From positions 67,789,201-67,853,200 of the forward strand of contig OZ038422.1 of NCBI GenBank assembly GCA_964036155.1: a stretch of DNA of 64,000 bases, written 5' to 3'. Positions 36,317 through 47,800 of the stretch are shown here, in pieces. How positions within the stretch are numbered: position 1 is the stretch's first letter; each line of letters opens with the position of its first letter. The position numbers and the translations under genes are program-made. Under the pieces are notes generated by a model, which made no database searches, was not told where the DNA came from, and saw nothing but the letters and a program-made list of their open reading frames with translations. This stretch comes from Diploscapter coronatus. Taxonomy: Eukaryota > Nematoda > Chromadorea > Rhabditida > Rhabditidae.

Positions 36317-39257
36317 TCAAGATTGCAGACTTCTTTTGTAGATACATCTTAGGATTACAAACCCTATGATATGGTCAATCAGGAATTGCCGATTCAGGAT
36401 ATTATACTTTATCTAAAATAAATTGAATTTAAAATAAATCAAAATAATATGCATTTACTATGTAGAAGTAATATTGCGCTCTAAAACTCTTGAAATATTC
36501 TTCAAAAAACATATTCCAGATTAGTCTAGCGAATGGTTCTATATTGAAATGTTGAGTAGCAAATTTAACGAAAGACTAAATAAGAATTTGAATTCAAAAT
36601 CTCCATATAATTATTTGAAGTATGCCTTGAATAATTGCAGCTTAATTATTATGAAAAATTTCTTTCCAATTATTGGGACATTTTGAACTTGCGGGACACA
36701 TAGAATGGCATTCATTAAAAATATTATATCCATAATAAGGTTTAATATACTATATTCGGCAAAGTATAAATATCCCTAATTTAAATATTTAGTTTAAATA
36801 GATATTTTATTGAAATTTTTTCTTACCAGAATATTTAAGTTAAATAAATCCCCAATATCATGCTCATTTTTTGGAATATAGAAACTATTCCAAATATATT
36901 TTATTGACATATGACTGCATGTTATGACGAATGTTATGAAATGCGATAAAATAATCATTTTTGGAATATTTAGCTTTTTAAATCTAAATTAAGTTTGCAA
37001 TTCATGATCAAATAGAAGGATTTATGATTTCATTCATACTGAAGTATATGCATGAACTCTGAGGCAGAGAATATTATATTGGCCATTATGCAATAGCATG
37101 AGAATATCATCGAGCAAAGTGTTAGGTAACTCATAGAATTTGGATTGAAGTCATCAAATTCCATAGTGAGAATGTTCAACCTTCTTAAATCGTCATTTGC
37201 AAAGAAAATCTAGAAGAATTGTTCGAAAACTCAAAATGACAAATGCTACTTACCAAATACTGAAAAGTTTTCAGTGTTGAGTTGATCAATTCTATCACTG
37301 TTAAGATAATGTATGCTAAATTAGTCACAGACCTTGAATATAGTAAGCACAATGAAAAATTTAGTATTGCAAAAAATATCTCAATAGCTGCTCCAACATT
37401 GAATATGATAAGTTGTTTCCAATAATCATCTTGTGATATAAAATCTAAAACTAAATATTAATAAGAAATATAACTATTGATTTTGTTCAAAAAATGCAAA
37501 ATGCACATCTCGCTATGCATTTGCATGTTCACTTATGCAACTTACAACAATCTTTTCGGTTTTTAAACCAAATTTTAAAATTTATCAACATTAAGTGATC
37601 GCAAAAATCCTGATTGAGTTCAAGATTATCATTATAATAAATTTGAATAAAATCCATTTCTATTTGTAAATCTTGGTTGACAAAATTGCTTAGTGACGGC
37701 ATCGATATTTCTTTCAAATATTCATTTTTGTGAATATCTATAGCGATTACTTCTAAAATAATAACTGAGATTTGTATGAAGTTGCAAAAATGAAATAACA
37801 AACTTGGCTCAATAACAATATCGTGTAGTTTCGGAAACTCGATCTTCGTGACCTTAGTTTCGAATATTTTAATATTTCCATAGAGTATTTGTAATTCTTT
37901 GAACATGACATGGGTTAAATTGTCAAATTGAGCATCTTTTCCATCGATAACAATTCTGCCCACAATAACTTGACAATGGTTCATTAGCTCATCCAATTCG
38001 GAATCTTTAGCATGACAAACATTCTCTAAAAAATTCGAATCATCTACATTCTACCAGTTATATTGAATTTTTTCTTAATTTATAATAATGGTGCATTTCT
38101 GATTGTAAGAAATAATTTAGAATTTAGATGTAAGAGTTGTGTACGAACTGGCGAGTATGTGTAAGTGTGAGAAAAAGTAGAATTTAAGATTTGAAATTGT
38201 TTGTATTGTTTTGTTCGGCTCCTTTTCCTGTTAAGTTCGAATCAAAACGAAATATTTCTGTTATCACTATTTATCTGCATGAATGCCTGTTAGAACTTTG
38301 GTAATCTTGATTCTTGGGTGGTGCTGGTCGGAGGTAGATTTAGAAGATTAAGCTGGCCGACTCGGGGCGAAATGAGCTAATCAGGTTTGAGATTGGGAGA
38401 AATGAATGGAGATTTTGGTTATTAGCTGATAGATGAATGTATATTAATTTGAGAGTTTCGAGTAAAATGAGTATAGATCAATTGTAGATTAGGATTTTGG
38501 GCCAATCGCAGGACCCATGTACTGCACAGATTTATAAATCATGCTGATAACAAAACTTACTTCCTTCAACACGACAGGGCCTGATATCATCTACTATCAC
38601 GCCAAAATAGCTGAATAAATTACGTTCAGGAAAGGATATGCACAGTTGCGGATTGGTAACAATAGAATTTTCATTAGACTCATAGTCAGTTTGAATCGAT
38701 GATAAACTAGACAAATTTAAGGAACGTAGTTTATAATTCATTTCTATTCCAATAACACGATCATCTAAGAATTATTCTAATTTCCTTAATAAATATAGCC
38801 TATAAATTTAATTCCCTACCAATTTCTGAATTGGCGTCAAGAGTATTGATCATCTCTAAGTTTCTCAAGAATGACAAATCCTCTAATTCTGTTGTTTGAA
38901 CTATAAGAGATCCATATATGGCTTTGACTGTTGATAATTTCGAATGCAATATCTAAAATATTGTATGAAAATATAACCAACAAAATGTAGAGCATACTTC
39001 TAAGGATTCATCTCCTCTGATCCTAAGTGTCCCAACTGAAATTTGATTTATTTTCGATCTAATTATCATGATTTTCATGATTCTATACCTATTATCTGGC
39101 ATCCATCAGGAAAAGTTGAAATTCTTTGATAAATTTGTGAAGTGCATTCTTCTAAATGTTTATGATAATCAACATATTGCATATCTCCAAAATTATTACT
39201 TCCCGGCTGATATAGTGCCATCGTAGAACAAAGCAATAATAAAGTCAGCAGTAGCAT
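36317..39257 (-). CDS. Receptor gene C: two receptor L-domains plus multi-helix membrane domain
   Basis: Twelve exons with fully consistent phases give 619 aa: 39257-39089, 39035-38998, 38952-38820, 38764-38561, 38025-37804, 37752-37546, 37450-37254, 37209-37040, 36983-36827, 36775-36626, 36575-36459, 36412-36317. Order: signal peptide (MLLLTLLLLCSTMA); L-domain 1 (KLSTVKAIYGSLIV, TELEDLSFLRNLEMI, NPQLCISF); L-domain 2 (CQVIVGRIVIDGKD, ITKIEFPKLHDIV-like block, NDNLELN); Cys before the first helix; then helices around LIIFNVGAAIEIFFAILNF, LAYIILTVIELIN, LTLCSMIFSCYCIMANIIF, MIILSHFITFVITC, ILNLIMDIIFLMNAILCV and FLIDHIIGFVILRC. The junction 36626/36575 uses a GC donor. Exon 38025 could start at 38053 instead. 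L-domains here resemble nematode insulin/EGF-receptor L-domain proteins, which I know only without such a membrane domain. Confidence 0.72.
38283..38526. repeat. Dispersed repeat, copy 2
   Basis: It matches the copy at 35993-36236 at both ends (GCCTGTTAGA at the left, TTGGGCCAATCGCAGGACCC at the right). It is inside the gene C intron between exons 38764-38561 and 38025-37804. Its length is also about 244 bases. Confidence 0.55.
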
Positions 39258-41119
39258 TAGGATAATTGATCAGTTAACGTATTATCGTGTTTTTCTAGAA
39301 TAAAATCTAACTGTATTCATAAGAATCAGCACAATAGTTGGAGAAGCCAAATGAGTTTTCGGGATTGATAATCTGAGGAAAATCTGATACAATGCGATCG
39401 GTGAGATTAACCGGAGCAAAATACTTTAGATCTCCGCAAATGGTTCAGTGGGACATAATTATCACCATTTTTATGCTACGAATTTTTCTTGCAAGCGCTT
39501 CCCAAATTTTTGCTGTTTTCCGATATGATACAAAATTTGAACTTTGATGCGTAGTGGAATATTGCCATCTGGCGAAATAACTGAAATTTTTTCGCAAATT
39601 TTCAACCCTAGGTAAATTTTTCAACCGCGATTTACTCTGATATGTTCCAGGTTATTAAAACAATAGAACACGGAGTAGGTAAATCGATATAGTACTTTCA
39701 GAATCAGTTTGAAAGTTAAATAAAAGCGCTTTTATTTGAGAGATATCGGGATACCGATATTAAAATTTTGCGGTTTTTGATGATTTTGGGAGAAGTTTTC
39801 AGTTGCAAAGTTTGAGAAAAATATCCAGTTTACTAGAAAAAAACTTCCCATGATTATCAATTAGAAATGCGACCAGATGGGTTGGAAAAAAGTGATCGAA
39901 AATTTCTAACGCATAAGTTAAACGCTAATTTTTTTACTGGATATACAGTAAAAACCAAACTATACTCAGGGAGAACTTAAAATACTTTATTCCATATTCA
40001 ATGTGACAATATAAAGTGAACAGGGAGAAGAGAGTAACTGAACGGATAAGGGTAGTGAGCCGAAGAGGCCAGACTGTCATTTTAAATACCAGATGAGAGA
40101 GTGGAGGGGCGGGATCTTATTGGTTAGAGAAGTGAACCGGAAACAGCTTGCGTCCGCAACAATTTTTACATTCTGGTATCTCTAGCAATAGTGTATAATT
40201 TCTTCGTTGATTATTACCAACAGGTGAAATACTTTAATCTTTACATGATTTTTAGCTTAACGAATTTCCAAGTATGAAAAAATGAAAATTTTAATTAAGT
40301 TGGGTATTTTTTCGATGTTATACAGCTGTTATATCATTATGAATTTTCGGGAATCAAACTTAAAAATCTATTATTTGACCAAAAATTATTCGAAATAATG
40401 AGAACCGAATTAATTAATGTCTGAGCGTAGTAAAAAGCAAAGATATAAGTAAATTTTAATAAAATTTTCCTGATCAATAAATAGGGACTTTCATGTCTTT
40501 TTCACGTTTTAGTTTGAATTCCATTTTATTATTGCAGTTTAATAAATCTGGCTTGATTTATTCGCATAATCTTTTCTAATGACTATCAGAGAAATTGGCA
40601 GTGGAAAACAATTTCGTACTACAATGCAAAGTTGTACAAAAATCTCACACTGCATTATACTGCGCTACGAATCTCTTTATACTGCATTACAAGGCAGTAA
40701 AATTTCTTCTCATTTCTCTGCACTGGAAACAAATGTTTCATTCTGCACTGTTAACACCCCAATGGCTATCGAATTAATTAATCTTATCAAAATAGCCCTG
40801 CAAGAACGAAAATTTGGCTTGCAATTGTAAACAACACATTTTCAACATATTTATTTTCTCAAGAAATAAAGCAACAAATTGCAGCAGTCTCTCATTCACA
40901 TTTATTTAGTACAGTAAAGGAAAAAGATAGGAATGGGGAAGAATAAAGCCGTTTGGATGTATGGCGAGATCGGCAGATGGATTGAGATGGAACGGGAATG
41001 GGTGAATGCTCTTATTGTGTGTGTCAGCGAGCGATGCGTTCGGTGGATTTGATAGATGGTGGATGTTAGATACTATATATTGGATGGTTCGATGCTTGAC
41101 TTGATAGTCAGTGGATATT
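39258..41119. other. Intergenic region upstream of receptor gene C
   Basis: No gene is supported here. Sequence between 39400 and 40560 is AT-rich with repeated words (AATTTTTT, GCGCTTTTATTT) and may be old transposon sequence. Open frames at 40579-40830 have no signal peptide, motif or splice context. The 5' part should contain the gene C promoter. Confidence 0.4.
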
Positions 41120-42914
41120 TCAGTGCTCCTCCAGCAGATCCGTCGATTGCTTCGATTCCTCACCCGGCTGCACTCTCGAAATCTGCTCCATCACTGGGAT
41201 TGGACCACTAAATGAAACATTTCAGAGGAACTATTTGACCCTCATGAATGTGTGATTGATTGGTATTGTTGCATTTTTGAATTAATCACATTTTTCACTG
41301 AAAACGCATTCTATACGCCAATTTGATTAGTATAGAATGTTGGATTGTTGTCAAAATGATAATCGCATTCAGTTGAATATTTTCCTCGGGCATTCATGAA
41401 CCAAATAACACAATTATTCATTGATAACTACTGATCAGTTGAATCAAAAATAAATGATGCATAAATTACAGAATTAAAAAGCGCATTGCGTAACTTTGAG
41501 ATAGACCTAGAATAATTGTACGTATCTTCGAAATCAGGGCTGCTCAGAATTCCGACGCCGAGAGAATTTTGGTCTCAGAATTCCGATTCCGGGTCATTGT
41601 AAATTTCAACTCCGATTTCGAATTTTTAAAAGCCGAAACTCCGAACAGCCCTATTTGAAATGCAAACTGTACTGCTAATAGCGTACTAATTTCTTCGTCT
41701 AAAAATGGTGTAATTTGACCTGTCTCAATCGTTCAATCTACGATTATCACTTTTTAGCGTAGTCGTTCATTAATTATATTTTCATGATGAGTGAGAAAAC
41801 CTGCTAACCTGGTTGGACCAGTGCCTGGCTCCTGCGTGTAGATTCTCAGCGGTGGCTCATTCATTGGGGAGTTGGTTTCACTGATGAAGGAAGCCAATCT
41901 CTTGGCGCCGGTGCAAGAAGCCAGAGTCGGGATGAGGAGAGAAATCGCTAGAAGAATAGCACCTGAACGAATAGACCGTCATCATTGTTTACAAAAAAAG
42001 AATTATACCCGAAGCAAAGACGCAGAACCCAGCGGTCTTCCAGTATCTCATGGGGTCCTGGAGAAGGATTTTGATCTGTTCGTTCGGCAGATAGTAGGTG
42101 CCTTCCTCGTCCTAATGGCAAAAATAAACCGACACTAAGAAGTGGAGCACACAAACCTGGAAAATGGACAGTCGATCGATCTTGTCCATAACTCCCTCGT
42201 GCGGCCAGGTGTAGCCGACGACGATCGAGCCTGCTCCACCAATCAGTAGAAAGAGACCGATGATCATGCAGAGACGGCACACAAACAAGCCACGGGTTGG
42301 AGAGGGAGGAGGAAGGAGATACCTGAACGATGAAGGTCAGCTCGTTAAAAATTAATATCAGTTTAAATTCATCGATTCGCATTATAATATTTCAGATCTG
42401 TAGCATTTCCCATTAGATCAAAGTTATCGCTTTTTGTGATGCAAAAATCTTATGAAACAGGAAATTCTGTTCATCAACGAGGTGAGGTATTTCTTCGAAA
42501 TCGTTATTTTCGGGAAGCGGCAATAGTATGTCCTGTATCATGAATTATGCAAAGAGCTTTAAACTCGATCAAACCGACTCAAAACTTCGAGATCCTATTT
42601 TAATTTTACCAGCTAGTTTTTGTTTTTCGCCTACATATTGCTATGCGGTAAGTTTTTATCGCTCCCCATGATTATAATCGACTTTTACCATGCTCCACCG
42701 ATCTGCTCTGCTTCTTCGGCGGTTGGTGATACGTAGAAATTGTGGAGATATGATCTGATTCCGAAGCTGCGAGGTGCGGAGACCTGCAATTCACTGACTA
42801 ATTCGTGGACAAGGTGGTGTGACCTGCCTCATCGACGAGAGCAGTAGGCCTTTGGGGTGATGACTTCTCCTTGGCCTTGGTGCCGCCAGAACCCAACAAT
42901 CGGAAGCCGGTCAT
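41120..42914 (-). CDS. Neurensin-like two-helix membrane protein
   Basis: Six exons (42914-42828, 42783-42689, 42322-42157, 42111-42009, 41962-41809, 41207-41120) give 230 aa in frame. The signature is RSFGIRSYLHNFYVSPT, which matches the YGVRSYLHQFYE region of vertebrate neurensins, small vesicle membrane proteins of neurons. Two membrane segments follow in the same spacing: LCMIIGLFLLIGGAGSIVV, and GFCVFASGAILLAISLLIP, with MRYWKTAG before the second helix as in neurensin (MYKLAGAV). The acidic C-terminus ends LLEEH. The first junction needs a GC donor (GAG/GCAGGT) to keep frame. The role in neuronal vesicles is inferred only from the family. Confidence 0.72.
41527..41660. repeat. Foldback element bounded by AGGGCTG
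   Basis: The left end AAATCAGGGCTGCTCAGAATT and the right end (complement AAATAGGGCTGTTCGGAGTT) are inverted repeats. The interior carries repeated TTCCGA and CTCCGA words. It is about 134 bases and lies in the last intron of the neurensin-like gene. It is typical of a small non-autonomous DNA element. Confidence 0.65.
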
Positions 42915-44809
42915 TGCCGAGTCGACTCTGATTCACTGGCAGAGGACCTGGCTAGTCACGGCACATCCGACGAAGAAAGAGGTCGGCGGAAACGACCTGC
43001 AAACGTGCTATTAGTGATATTCATGAGATTTGCATATAATCATCATAATCATTCGTGCTAAAAATTGGAACAACGCAAGCTTGGACTTCGCTTCGCAGAA
43101 ATTTTGATCAATTGCAACTTTCAAACTGAAATTCGTAAAGTTGAAATTAGAAGTGAACCTTCAAGAGTCCTAATAATCATGTTGCATGTCCCATATGTAT
43201 CAAATAAGAAAATTAGTCAATGATTTCAAATAATTAGCTTGAAAAACACATAGGATGCCATTTCTTGAGATTGTTGAGACTTGGGCATGATCTAATAATG
43301 AAAACTATCAGTGTTACTAACTAATCTGGCCCATTTTTACGAGGTAAGTAAATTCGAATACCCTTGTCATAAATATCTAGTCCAAAAATGCCGAGTATGA
43401 ACCCTAATCCCAGGGTTTGCACAATTTATTCTTTTGAAATTTTTTCTACTGCAGCGAGTAATTATATTGTCAATGTTTATATCACGATGTACGCTAATTT
43501 CTAATATTAATGCTTGCAATACAGGGGAAAGAAGCTAACTTCAGTGCACAATTCAGAAAACGGTATTCGCTCAACATTCTTGGACCAGGTATTCGCAATT
43601 AGAGTACCCGAATTGACTTACCCTACAAAAATAAACTGGGCTTCATAAGTAACACCGCTGATAGTTTTCCTTGTAGATGGTTTTCAAATAATTATATTTG
43701 GATTTATCAATGACCTGATCAATTGTCAAAATATAGGACTGAAAGATAAGTTAAAAAATCGAGTCCAGACTTGAAGTAAACGAGCATGGAGAAATATTTT
43801 TTAACAAAATCTTAAGATTACGAAAAAGTATCTATTGATAACTTGAAATTAGGCTATTCTAGTGATAGATTTCTGAACCGATAATAGTAAAGTCACAACG
43901 AGTGGCCATTTGATGCAAATGACAGCCGACTACAATGGAAGTTGGCATGCAGAAGAGGGTGGTTGGGATGTGACTATCAAATGAAAATGAGGGGAAAAAT
44001 GGAAGGATACGAAATGACTGAATGACTGCGGAATGGCAGAAGCAGGGAAGGGAGAAACCCTTGAAATGCAAAAATAGGAGAGGGAAGAGAAGCGAGAGGG
44101 GAAAGGGAATGGAGCAGCCGACTGGCAAAATCGATTCGATGAAGCTGAAGCTGCTTGAAGGGAGGGAGGAATTCAGATGACGTGCAGAGGAGAGAAAGAG
44201 ACAGAAATGCATGAAAACAGAATAGAGAAGGAGAGAGATTATGAATGAATGAATAATGATGATTATTGGAAGACATTGCACGCACAATATGCAGGTACGA
44301 AAATGTGGAAAATGTGAAAAATGTGTAAGATTATCTTTATTTGGCAATTTTGACAAATTGACATCAATTTGTATTCGATTTTACGAAAATAGCGCCACTG
44401 CGCTCGTCATAATTGTGTAATTCAATATCATAAAGTATCACAATTGGTCAAGTTTGTAGTCAAACTGAAGTAAATTATTAGCTACGTGAAAAGTAAACAT
44501 GAGTTATTAAAGTGTGTATGTAGTAATAAATTAAGTAAAGTAGGTACATGAAAGGGAAAGACATCAGCTTTGTTCTGAATTAGAAATACACGTTTTGTGG
44601 GCTCTGGGCAAGGCAACAAGGCAATCGAGATGATGGAAATGCACATGGAAAATAAGGAGTAAGAGATTGATTGTGAGATTCTCAAAGGAAAGAGTAAAGC
44701 TTGAAAAGAGATAAAGCCGAACGATGAGAGACTGAGAATGAATATGAGAATAAGTATTTACACGAATGGAATGAACTGAATGAATGAAATAATAAATGGA
44801 TCATAAACA
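42915..44809. other. Intergenic region with purine-biased block
   Basis: No gene is supported. From 43970 to 44260 the plus strand is strongly purine-rich (GGAAGGGAGAAACC, GGAGAGGGAAGAGAAG), and open frames on the minus strand here are low-complexity Ser/Phe/Leu runs caused by that composition. The 42915-43100 part is upstream of the neurensin-like gene. Confidence 0.4.
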
Positions 44810-47800
44810 TCATACAACTCGACTTCGAGTTTCATAGTTCTTTGTGTCGTAATATCCAATCGAATTATCTCTTTCGGATGAGGGACATCGGGAAGTTATT
44901 TCGGTCACATGAATCTAAAATAGAAATGATGATAATGGTGCTGACATAATGCAAATTGCCCGAGTTGCGTAACTTTTTTATCTGTGGAGTAGTAAATTGA
45001 AAATGCATTTTCACGAATTAAAGAAATAAAAATCTCTAAAAAAATGTTCAAATTATTACCTGTGGATCGATATAAAATGGCTTGAAATAATGCGTTCTTT
45101 TCCGATCGTAGAAGGACTTTATCCTCGAGCAATTCAAGTAAATCAGGATGGTCATAATCAAGAGCTGAAAATGAGTTTAAAAATTTAACATGCATAATTT
45201 TGGCTGTTTGAATCGTTCGAATTTTACTCTTCATTACTCTTCTGGCTCATTTTGTGTGCACCCCTGAGCCACTCATTCAGAAAGTTCCAAAATGGTTTTT
45301 GTGCGAGAGCACGAGGGGAGCAGCACTACTTTTGGACAACTTTGTACTCTACTTGTCTCCTGTCATATTCTTCATCGAATTCGCCAGGTTAATTCCATTC
45401 TTTCGTGAAATGATGAAAGATAGCAGTAGATTTGCGCTAACATTTCGTGAGTCTCAGTTTTGAGTAAGCAAAAAATTACCATACATAGTGTTGAGGCCCC
45501 TATTTATAGACTATCATTTCGATGCAATTTATATTGTGTAAATGTTTCAACAACACTTTGGTGACTCGATAGTTTTGCTTACCAAAATCAGTAGAATAAT
45601 AACTTTTCCGATCAAGAAGAAGAAACTCCAAAATGAGCCTTGTCCAGCCGTACTTGTATTGAATCCGTGAGTGAAGTGCACAGGGGAGAGCTGTACAACC
45701 TAATTTTAGTTACCTTTTCATAATTTATTCGAAAGACAGACCTGTGCAACGTTGTCGGTTTTATCCTTCATGTCTTTTGATTCGCTATCCCAGTTATGAG
45801 TAAAGGGATTCTAAATAATTCATTCTTCGTTGAATAACTCGATATTACGATTGAATTTTTGTTAAAGATTTTCATGAAAATAAAAAAATGTTTAAAATGG
45901 TAGAAAAATGAATTGATATTTTAGGAAAATTTTTCGTCAACCCATTTCTATTCGTAGTTATCAAAAAATAGTAGACATTGGTAAAAAAAAAACATAATTG
46001 ACAACACTCAGTCCTACCTCAACTTGTTCACTTCTGTACGTGCAAAGTCTTATTCCATATTGATCGTCTGGCGAAATGCTCGAATTGACGTGGAACACGA
46101 AAGGCTCTCTGGCAAACATGTCATTCTCGTAGATTTTCTGCAGAATTAGTCATAATTCATGAATAAAATTTCCAATTCCTTGCCTGCGTCGATTGAATCA
46201 TTCGATTCCTCTTCTCATCAGCGAAAACGTATCCCCCCAAAGTCAGATTTGATGTGTGCAGAGCGACATTCGCAGGCACGACTCTTCCGAACTCTATCCA
46301 CAACCTGTCCGCGTCTCGCATCACTTTCGCTATGTGATCGCTCGCTTCCTTGCTGTAGATCTACAAACTCATTCTATTGATATACAACCATCATCTGATA
46401 GACTTATCAGACCATGACATTATGCAGAACAGGGTCCCACGTCGCATTGATGTCTCGTTTCGGAAGACAGGTTGTTTGAGACACGAGGTCTCGAGAAATG
46501 CACAGACCATTTTCCATTTTGACGTGAGTGTCGAGGGGACAATAACAACTGAATAATGTTACATTGGGTTGAAAAGGGGCTTGATTAAATTGGAGCATTT
46601 ATGAAGATCATGTTCAGAATGAAACGTAACACAATAAGTCGTGTTGTCCATTAATTTCGGTGATTTTCAGATAAACTATCAATGTAAGTTCACTATGTTG
46701 ATATTTAATGGAAACTTGGAAATGTCGCAATAGCATAATATCTCAGCTTGCTGGAATATTGTATAGGGCTAGGAGAAGTTAGGGAAATTCACATTTCTCA
46801 TGTTAATTCTTTATGTTTCAACGTTGTTCTGTTAAAGCACTTCTGTTGCTAGCTTAATTTCGATCAGAATCGAGTAATGAGATTCAATCATAATAAATTT
46901 ATGAAAAATTCTTACGCCTTCCTAGTCTCACATCCAAATTCACAAATGGCTCCATTATAGAGCATGCATTTTTTGCTCTTCTCATGAAGTCTCAAATCGG
47001 CAGAAGTCGTTGCGACTGATGACAGCTGAAAAGAAGTGAACTGTGAAATATGAATTAAATTGTGGAAAAGTACTTTATCATTGAGATCCTCCTCTGCGTC
47101 CGCAATAATCCTCTTCACTTCATCAGTTAGATCGATTTTTCTTCTCGTTGTTGATTCGGTTGTGGTTGTTGCCTCATTCATTGGCTCAGTTATCGGCAGA
47201 GTTTTGAATTCATCTTCCAGATCGACTCTGGAATATAGTTAGTTTTTTCATTTTCCATAAATATTTCAAGTGAGGAAAAATGAATCGTTTGAATAATTCA
47301 CTATCATGTTATTGAGAGTAAAAAATGAAACAGGAAAAGAATCACTCAAACCTGAGTGTCCTTCCTTCAGCAGCGAGTGCCTTCTCCAGATTCCTGACAG
47401 ACTCTTCCAGCTCCTTGGTCAATTCAATCCTCTCGTTCGCCTTTCCAATAATCAGGTCCTTATCGTCATTCTTCATGCTCATCTTCCCCTTCTTTCTGCT
47501 CTCCCCGATTCTGCTCTTCGTGTTTGTCTCGATCAGCCCCATTTCTGCATCCACGTCCACCACCCGCGCATTGCTGCCCGTGCTTGTCGTTGTGTTCATG
47601 TCCTTGCCGCCGATCTGCCCGATGTCAGGCAGATTCGACAATTCCTTCATCAGTTCGGCAGCCTCAGGGGACAGTTCGAAAGGAACTGTGCTAGCCGTGA
47701 CCTCCTCAGTGGTCGTCCTGAGGGTGGTGTCCTCGACATATTCCACCCAATCCTCCTTGTCTTCCTTGTTCTCGCTCAACGTCGTTGTGATAACCCGAGT

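Noticed and set aside
40579..40830. 83-residue plus-strand open frame in the intergenic region
   Set aside because: No signal peptide, motif or neighbouring exon; length is expected by chance.
43859..44356. 165-residue minus-strand open frame resembling a multi-pass membrane protein
   Set aside because: It lies in a purine-biased block; the Phe/Ser/Leu content follows from composition. There is no start context, splice site or family motif.
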